The translations under genes were made by a program, and so were the position numbers. 64,000 nt of DNA from assembly GCA_037976565.1 (NCBI GenBank), contig CP137683.1:10206473-10270472 (forward strand), in the 5' to 3' direction. Origin of the DNA: Mesocentrotus franciscanus. Taxonomy: Eukaryota > Echinodermata > Echinoidea > Camarodonta > Strongylocentrotidae. The notes beneath the pieces are model-generated. The model worked only from the letters and a program-made list of their open reading frames with translations, did not search any database and was not told the origin of the DNA. This document shows positions 56,368 through 64,000 of the stretch, piece by piece. Each line of letters opens with the position of its first letter. Within the stretch, counting starts at the first letter, position 1.

Positions 56368-57199
56368 AGTGCAGACGCTGTTACGCACAACGTCTGGCAA
56401 GAGCTTGTGCCTGCACACTAACCCAAGATAGGGAACGGCATTAATTTTGCTCCGAGCTCGTTTTGTCAACTACTTTAGGTTAAGGTTATGATGCAAGAGA
56501 TTTTCAAATTTCTGTGACGTTTAGGGTTATAGGGTTAAGTGTGGTGTGAGGCTCGGCACACACTGCACTATCTGACTACGGTCCGATTTTGGAAGAATTT
56601 GCAATGGTATTTGTTATGAACATTTAAACTTATCAAATCTTAATATATAATCGAGGAACTAAATAGTCACACAATGAATAAAATCCAAATTTCAAGGGTT
56701 CTCAAGCTTTCTCGGAAGAGGACAAGCTAAATCAGCTCAGTATCGCAAGTGAGGTCAGACCAGCAATGCGATTGTCTGCGATTTTAAGCCGATTCGCTTT
56801 TCATTCTGACCAGAAAGTTTAAAAGCACTAAAAATCCTATCGTTATTATTCATAATTATCATTCTTATTTAGAACTTAATTCAGGAAGATTATGATTGCT
56901 TGTATAACAATGTTGAGGTGGTCGTATACTCGTTACATAAGCCTAACTAATCCGTCGACTTTCACTTGCCAATTTTGCCATCCTATGATAAAAAAAAATA
57001 TTCGCGCAACTCGCGGCCGAGACACGTGCCCCCTTTACCCACCCCCCCCCCCTTAGATAAGACACTGTCAGGTTGTTATCCACGAGAGATCAGCAGTATC
57101 ATGTAGGCTCATCACTGCTGAGAATAGGGCTTTCCGATGCCCAGCGTTTGACAAGTTCACGAAATTGTTTTCCTTGTAGTACTTCTATTTGCGGTAATA
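56368..57199. other. No gene recognised
   Basis: Poly-C run at 57041-57052; otherwise featureless. Confidence 0.35.
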
Positions 57200-57286
57200 C
57201 CGTTAAGCTGTGATTAGGTGATGATCGCAAATTGAATCGTACAATTCTCTTTAGTATCCCGTCTATAACATTTATTTTCTATTTTA

Positions 57287-57460
57287 TTGTTCTCTATCTC
57301 TTCTTTCCTACTCCTTCTGTCCCAGCTCTTTCCCCATCTCTCCTCTTCTTTTCAGCATTTTCCATCCCTTCCTCTCCCTCCTCCCACCCCTCTATCCCTC
57401 CCCCTCCCCAACTCCCTCCCGCTTACATCCCACCCCTTCTCCCTCATTCTACTGCCTATT
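57287..57460. repeat. Pyrimidine-rich tract
   Basis: CCTCCC and TCCCC runs give a Pro/Ser-rich frame of 137 codons that I do not accept as a gene. Confidence 0.85.
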
Positions 57461-57480
57461 CCATTCAACGGACGAATGAA

Positions 57481-58179
57481 AATGGTAATAAGTTCTTTGA
57501 TCTGTCACAATAATCCTCCTGTCACTTACCGGATCTTGGAATGTGACAAAAGGCACGAAGAAAGGACAAACCTGAGAATATTCTATTATTCATGTGAAGG
57601 TGAATTTTTCGTCATGTTTCCAACTGAAATCTCAGGATGGCATTTTTATAATGCAAATCCCCACACATGCAGTTTCTATGTGGTTGAACAAAAAGTATGA
57701 TTTACCTTCGGGTAACATAATTATTTTGTGCGGTCGGTTTTCGGTCTCGGGGGCCGTTTTGGCAAATTGTTCGACAAAATGGTCGTCCGAGCTGATAAAT
57801 TACAAACAGGTATTTCTATTTTATTCCCCAGTCTCACCAACTAGACTAATATCAGACCGACAAAATACGAAAAATACATTTCCCCGAATGAGCCGGTGTG
57901 GAGGCGGTTTGGCAATGTGAGGAAGGTACTTCCGCTGTTTAACTACATAGTCCTACAAAAGGTTACACATATCTATTTTTAGTTCTCGAATGAAACAAGA
58001 TTATGTTGGGCACATTCTAAGTCGCTATTACCTTATCAAAATTCATTTAATCACCATGGCTCGGTCTTCACCGGATGGTTAAAATGTGAGGGCTTAGAAT
58101 TCTTTATTAGCGTAAGTTAAGGTCATTCAATATCATGGCTTTTTATCTGTCAAAAGAATTTACATAATGTAAAGCATTA
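57481..58179. other. No gene recognised
   Basis: Open frames continue out of the pyrimidine tract but show no recognised domain or splice pattern. Confidence 0.35.
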
Positions 58180-58560
58180 AAGGGGAGGATGAGTTCTAGT
58201 AAATGCGGAAAAATGATTTCTGAGCTTTCCTTTTCTTTGTATAGACCTGTCATTCTGAAGGATTATTATCTCATTATAAAAATGTCCCCTGACATCACTT
58301 TTCTATAGCGAAGGGATCACTGAGACAGGAAATTAAGCTGGAGAGTTTAGACCAAACTTTCATGTCACATTATTGTTTGTGTAGTCCCATAAATTAATTC
58401 CTTTGTTCAGGGCAGTGTGATTTTCAGCAAAATGGCATCACGTTCTTTTATTGTCATCATTCCAAAACATATCAGTGTATATCATTCCTCATGAACTACA
58501 TACTCATCTTTACAATGGGTTCTAGATAGATTTTTTCACCGTGGAGTGGTATTCAACTCT
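58180..58560. mobile_element. MITE family D-like, copy 3
   Basis: GGGGAGGATGAGTTCTAG at the left, then TTGTTTGTGTAGTCCCATAA and ATTTTCAGCAAAATGGCATC in the order seen at 14.1 and 24.8 kb. Ends not clearly paired. Confidence 0.5.
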
Positions 58561-60199
58561 AAGAAGTAGATGCGATTGATTAAAATCGATCTCAACATGA
58601 TAGCGATCGCAAGCCTGTACTGAAGAGATAAGTAGTTTGTAAGTGTACGATTGATTCGAGGACTTGCGATCTATCCTAATATATTATAAGAGTAAACCTA
58701 GTATTCTAAAAGAAGGCAGCTATTCAACAAATAAAGGGTGGAAGCACTCACAGGGTGATGCGTCGAATCATGGATGTAATTACTAACTTATTTATTACGA
58801 AAGAAAAAGTTGCCTGATTCCGCATTAGAACAAAGTCTATTATTAGTCAAACCTGTCAATTGAGATCACTCAAGAGAAGTGCAGAAAGTATCCAATGTAG
58901 ACAGATGGCCTTTCTAGACAGATTCTACAACACAAATTTCGTTCTCGAGAATACAAAATGCATGATCTCCATATAACAAGTAGCCTTTATATAGAGGTGA
59001 CCACTAAGAACGGTTTGGCTTGCATCTAGCGGGCATTATCATAATTTCATTAATTATAATAATATTCGGTCATCTGAACACAAAACCTTTCGTAATGGTG
59101 GTAATATTACCCCATTATCATAAATTATAGAACGAGAAAGGAAGCAAATTTGTAGGTTATGATTGCAATCAATTTCCGTAATGGCTCGTTGTCAATCGCC
59201 CCGAAGGAAGACTGTTCCGTTAATTTTTTCAATCACCCTTTTTTGGCAAAGCTGCTGACTTAAAAATAATGGATGATGAAATTGTTCTGTTTTCAGGCAT
59301 TGTTTCCCCCGACCAGCATTTCATAACGACTGCGCATAATCTATTTCCTGAATTTTACAATTTTACTTTTTTTTTACAACTACACATGTACTTCCTTAAC
59401 CGTCCCTCCCCATACACTTGCATATAAAAAATGAAATATGGTGATGTAAGATGATATGATTATGACAAGTGTATCAATGTTAATGTATTTAACAAATAAT
59501 GTAGAATCAATAAATCAATCAAATCAAATCAAATCAAAATTAAAATAATCATGATTGTATTTATTTAATAATAATAATAACAAGACACAATATAATATCT
59601 AACAAAAGGAATAAACAGATTTGAATGCAAGACGACATTTTCATGAAAGTGTAATGAATACAATAATTATAAACGATTGTCATCAACGTTTATTAGAAGT
59701 GAGAATGATTGCATAGGACAAATGTTTCTGTTGCCAGATAGGGCTACCCAAGTGCATAAAGAGCAGAAATAAAAACCCAACCACATAAAGTGTAAGTCCT
59801 TTAAATATGCATCATGAGATACTTGTATACTTCCCATTATGATACTTCATTTCGGTTGAGTTACGACATGCTCTAACTCTAATGAAGCCTGTGACAACCC
59901 AGTCATTCAAAGCAAATTCGGACTGTTCATTTGTAATTTATATTAGTGCTATATATCAGTAATAGCACAGTATGTATTAAACATAGTAAGATATATCACG
60001 ATAATACTGTCGCAAAGACCTCTAACCAGTCTAGTCTTTGACGCGTAACAAAATGATGGCTTATGTGCAACGGGCATAAGACTATTCGTTTCATAAATAT
60101 ATCAAATGGATAAATTAGTTCCACAAGGAACCTTTAACATATAATGTGTCGCCACAAGAGGACAGCATGCAAATTAGTCATTTGGGCGAGCTCGCTTCC
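58561..60199. other. No gene recognised; repeat remnants
   Basis: 58852-59030 carries AGTCAAACCTGTCAATTGAG / AGAACGGTTTGGCT ends, a degraded relative of the 21.1-kb MITE. A LINE-like tail of TCAAA units is at 59516-59537. Confidence 0.45.
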
Positions 60200-60819
60200 C
60201 TCCCGACAACTTGCTCTCGATCCCGCCTCCTCATCATCATCATTCCAGTAAGCGCGCCAAACTGGGGAGAGACAAATTATCTTACCCGCGCCAACTCCGA
60301 TACAACCCGTCTGCTCTAATCTAAGTGACGTATACCCAAGATCTATTGTTTGACCGTGTTTTTTTTTTCTTCCTCGGTAACGGTGCGAGGAGGACGCGAG
60401 AGAAGATGATACCTTTGAGGGGATAAACAGTCCAGTGTTGTGTTAAGATGATGATGATGAGAGAGACAGACAGAGGAGTGGGGATGATCGAGGTTTAATC
60501 GTAAGGACATCGAAGCCATTTGCCTTGCTACGGATTAACGGCCCCTGAGTTTGTGACCAAGAAAGATGCCACGCCAATTGCTCATCAAGATTAAAGACGA
60601 CGAATGACAAATTTCAATTTAATTCCTGGCCAGCTTTTTGCTGGGCGTTAGATGCAAAAGCAACCAGAAATTTATCAGTGGTCCATGGTGGTTGATTTGC
60701 ATGCATTACACATTTTACATCGACATTTCAAAACAGCAGGTTAAAATAGCCTTCTGCATTGGTTGGCTTAACGCTCGATTTTCTCACCTACTTCATGGAG
60801 AAGCTTTTCTAAAGTTGTG
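60200..60819 (+). other. Possible first exon or 5' UTR of an unidentified plus-strand gene
   Basis: Base composition is less AT-rich than around it (CGAGGAGGACGCGAGAGAAG at 60386). There is no dispersed-repeat similarity, and it ends with the strong donor TTGTG|GTAAGTAAC at 60819/60820. It contains a 13-codon frame at 60566-60607 (MPRQLLIKIKDDE) with a SNAG-like start, and a 61-codon frame crossing the donor. No downstream exon was recognised within the window. Low confidence: it may be only a chance donor. Confidence 0.3.
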
Positions 60820-61527
60820 GTAAGTAACACAAAGTGCTATATCTTTATTATTTATGATCAATGAATATTTGCTCTTGCGGACAATTGCTCCGTAGTCAAC
60901 TCTTACACCAAACCAAAACCTAACTTCTACCCTGGATCAAACACTTTACCTATCCCTGTTATAAACCTACATCTTCGACAAAAAAAAAAGCTGTCAAGCA
61001 GATGTTGCCAAAGTAAATGTCGGGTCATCGTTATTTCTTATATGTTCAAACTTCGATTACTTGAACTGCACTTATGTTATGCTGAGGTAATGCACTTCAT
61101 GCACAAATGCCTCTTTGTACCCATGTGCAGTAAATCGGAATCTGATACGATAATTTCCTTGTTGAGTTCAACATAAACCGTGATAAAAGCATTCAAGTTT
61201 TGTAGTTGAACGTTACTTTCGTAGAGATGTGAAGAATTGTCAAAATGATATCAAATTCGGAAGTAAGAAAGGTTTTTATCCTTTTGTAAAACTGTGCTTG
61301 GTCTGTTGAAGATAGCGTGTACCTCGATTCAAATTTGAATGAGCCACACTGTGACACAGGAACAGAGGACGGTAGAAATTTTTCATTACTTTATTTATTT
61401 TATTTTTTTTAATCAAAGGAAGACATGGCAACCACTTAATACGAATAGCACTTTAATGTTGTCTCAAACCTTGTTAAACTATGATATATTTTATGGTGTG
61501 AGTTTTGCGTTTAGTATTGGTTAATTT
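60820..61527. other. No gene recognised
   Basis: AT-rich; nothing noted. Confidence 0.35.
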
Positions 61528-61730
61528 ACCTGACTGCTAAGAAAGCATAAATGCTTGTTGGTAAGCAACCAGAGGACCGACGGCTTTACGTCCTCTCCGA
61601 GAGAGAACGTAATGCCTTAATACCAAAGTAATGCTTTGCCAAAGAGCACTAGCTTATCGCCATGGTTTCGAACCCGGGTCGCCGGATTACGAGACCACTG
61701 CTCTACCAACTGAGCTAAGGCGCCTCCTAT
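61528..61730 (-). mobile_element. tRNA-derived SINE, family H (copy 2)
   Basis: The minus strand begins GGCGCCTTAGCTCAGTTGGT with a very good A box, then GGGTTCGAAACC (B box) and the body and tail of copy 1 (GCTAGTGCTCTTTGG, CCGTCGGTCCTCTGGTTGC, ATGCTTTCTTAGCAGTC). The anticodon-like loop reads CTCGTAA but the anticodon stem has mismatches, so this is a SINE head and not a working tRNA gene. Confidence 0.85.
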
Positions 61731-61892
61731 ATTTGATATAGTTTTTCTTCCATTTCAAATTAACCATACAAACGATGTTTTAAAAGTGTAAAACTATCAA
61801 TGTCTCAACTACAGCAATACCATAAAATAAAACTACACATAAGAATGAGAAGTAAAATATGATATGACAGTTTCGTGTGATTGGAGGGATCC

Positions 61893-62044
61893 TGGGGCCC
61901 GTTTCATAAAACTTGTTATCTATAACAACTGCTAAATTTCTATGAAAAATTTGCTCTCAGCCAATCAGATGCCATGATTTTAGTAGCGTATAACAGTAGC
62001 TTGTAACTTGTTATTGATATCAAGTTTTATGAAACAGGGCCCAG
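61893..62044. mobile_element. Short MITE, GGGCCCGTTTCATAAAACTTG ends
   Basis: CTGGGGCCCGTTTCATAAAA at the left pairs with TTTTATGAAACAGGGCCCAG at the right. 150 bp. Confidence 0.88.
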
Positions 62045-63149
62045 ATCACTTGTGATTGGAATGTTTATCTTTAACCTCATTCACTTTAAATTATAAAATC
62101 ATCCATGAGCAGGTGGGACAAACTTGAAGTTCCGAAATGAACTTTTTAAATTTTGACTTTGTCTTGCGAAACCATCTTTTCTATGACGTACCCTCTTCAG
62201 ACGAAAATAGAGTAGGGAGTGACTTTCACATATAATTTGTAACCCCAGTCACACCAAGGAGGCAAACAATAGACAGAAAAAACCTACGCTACTCATACTG
62301 GATAGGACCAGTAAGACGGCATCGTGAAAAGCTAAGTACTGTGTGAAGTGCCCCTATGAGGCTGCGGTCGTATTCTTATCATTTTTAAAGTATAATTCTG
62401 GAATGAAAAAAACAACAACATGATTTTAGCGGTAGAGGTTTTATTTCAAAACATTACAATGAACATTTATGACGAAAGTAGCCAATCCTGACTGGTAACC
62501 AAACATAAATAAATAACAGCAACGCTGAGACGTTTTGGTTCGCGGTTGGTTATTAGTTGGTCTGGCGGTGTGATTTGGGTCTAAAATCGATGCGTTAAGA
62601 AGAGAGGTAAAAAACGCCAAATTTGAAATTATTACGACTGCTCCTTCTCTTGTTTCCTACCTTGGGAGAGGTTTAACCGTAATAGATACAAAATATGAGA
62701 TTTTTCTACAAGATTCTCGCCCCGACCCTCCCATCCATAACATTTCACACTCCCACAGGAGTAGACAATTTTCCCGCTGTCTGGCATGTCTGGCTGGCTA
62801 ACCTTACTCTGACTCAATATGAAGTAAAAATGTATCCTATATTAACCCTTTCAGGACAGGATTTATTTCTAGACTTAATTGATCACTATTTTTCATCAAT
62901 TCGGCAACAATTATATTTTTCTGTATTGCTACATTGTTAAAATAAAAAGCAATGTCTCATGAAACAATATACAGGGGCAATAATATTATCGAGAAGTTCA
63001 ACAAAAAAAGGCAAATTTTGATCGAAAAACATTGATTTTGAAGCTCTCAACATATTGCCAATTTAAGAATTTAAAGCGTATTTTCCTTTTAACATTTCCG
63101 GGCATCAGATACAATATAGTCATGAAATGAAAATGGATGCAGTGTGTGC
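62045..63149. other. No gene recognised
   Basis: Short frames near 62.6-62.9 kb lack similarity. Confidence 0.35.
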
Positions 63150-63338
63150 AGAAATTTCTGTCTTCCTACTCATACTACGCTTTTCGGGTTTTCGCCTCCT
63201 TCTGTTATCTGAATTATTTACTTAATACTCTATGTTGAAATCATTGTTACATTTATAATTTATATGTACATTGTGTGTCACATTGTACCATTGAGAAGGA
63301 AATAAATGTTAATGAATTTCAATTTCAATTTCAATGCA
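63150..63338 (+). mobile_element. LINE 3' UTR with (AATTTC)n tail
   Basis: AT-rich stretch ends GGAAATAAATGTTAATG and repeated AATTTC at 63315-63336, like the other LINE 3' ends in the window. Confidence 0.6.
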
Positions 63339-64000
63339 CCCTGCATATTTTTGGGGCTCCGGAATGATTGTCGCGAAAAGGGTTCAAGCAGAATGCTTCA
63401 CCAAGGAGTGAATACAACAGTGTACATATACCGTATATGGCAATTCTCGCAGGTATTAGCCGTATAGGCCTAATAGTCTATGGGCCAAAACTTGGAATGG
63501 GCCCCACCAAGAGAACAAAATCTTTAATGAACTTTTTCTGTTAGTTAGGACACGTCGCTATCAGAATGTGCGTGTTTGCCTTAAAGTTGGTGGTGTGTGA
63601 CTGTGTGTGACCACTAGGGCTATTACCATGGTAAAGGGTACAAAACATTAGAATTTTAGAAAATGTCATGTATTTGTCATTTAGAAAGTTAAAAAAACAC
63701 ATTGTAAGTATGTCAATATAATGTATTCAAAGCTTCTCACTTGATTATGTACCAAAAATCGAGTTATTGCATGTGTCGGTCAAGTTTGAAAATGGCTGCT
63801 GCTATGAAAACAATGAAAACAAACCTGATATTTGTTTTTAAAACACTATTAAAAAACTAAACTAATGACAAAAAATTTAAATGTTTGCACTATTGTAAGT
63901 TATTGGAAATTAAGGGTATGATAATCTGTTTGGTTGCCATAAAGTAGATAATGGACGTATTTGAACTTTACAGAATACTATAATTTTCAAAAGCATGAAA
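63339..64000. other. No gene recognised
   Basis: No coding or repeat structure identified up to the window end. Confidence 0.35.

Noticed and set aside
57232..57700. Pro/Ser-rich frames up to 137 codons
   Set aside because: Created by a CT-rich tract; the part outside the tract has no recognisable similarity.
60638..60823. 61-codon frame ending at the 60819 donor as a protein-coding exon
   Set aside because: Residue composition is not protein-like and no downstream exon was found; kept only as part of a possible 5' UTR.
61655..61728. Functional tRNA gene (minus strand, good A and B boxes)
   Set aside because: Anticodon stem mismatches, and the sequence continues into a SINE body shared with 55222-55432.

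Overview
The window is animal nuclear DNA, most probably from an echinoderm and best guess a sea urchin. The signs are one gene split into many small exons by GT-AG introns, very dense non-LTR retrotransposon debris, several families of small inverted-repeat (MITE-like) elements, tRNA-derived SINEs, many microsatellites, and a pair of inverted 15-bp minisatellites of the kind described at the ends of sea-urchin TU foldback transposons. Species-level assignment is inference.

The one protein-coding gene I can support is CMAH (CMP-N-acetylneuraminate hydroxylase) on the minus strand. Ten coding exons can be placed from 31319 down to the left window edge, all with GT donors, AG acceptors and mutually compatible phases: 31319-31114, 18013-17922, 16718-16612, 16164-15974, 10951-10804, 8628-8547, 7053-6916, 6491-6356, 5528-5391 and 65-1 (cut by the edge). 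They give about 434 codons, covering the N-terminal Rieske [2Fe-2S] domain and most of the metallo-beta-lactamase-like domain. The C-terminal part lies beyond position 1. The introns hold all kinds of repeats, decayed partial copies of exon 8 (about 6705-6790) and of the start of the last visible exon (about 203-238).

From about 21.6 to 29.4 kb (intron 1) and from 35 to 52.7 kb (upstream of CMAH) the DNA is mainly broken LINEs with endonuclease and reverse-transcriptase fragments and elements nested inside them. In the LINE at 26.2-29.4 kb, two younger insertions can be removed by their target-site duplications and the reverse-transcriptase frame continues. Between 39.8 and 42.4 kb lies a set of nested inverted repeats. 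At 49.96-51.80 kb a TU-like element with inverted 15-bp arrays directly abuts a 0.5-kb unit (51.8-52.3 kb). That unit has CCAAT boxes, a TATA box, a segment resembling the 5' Alu domain of 7SL (SRP) RNA, a B-box-like motif and a hammerhead-like core. A second, palindromic version sits at 41.28-42.00 kb. This repeated unit is the most unusual item in the window.

From 52.7 to 64 kb there is little recognisable coding sequence. It holds two copies of another tRNA-derived SINE (55.2 and 61.6 kb), MITEs, LINE tails, and a possible plus-strand first exon near 60.2-60.8 kb ending in a strong splice donor. Almost all other open reading frames are translations of repeats or low-complexity DNA.
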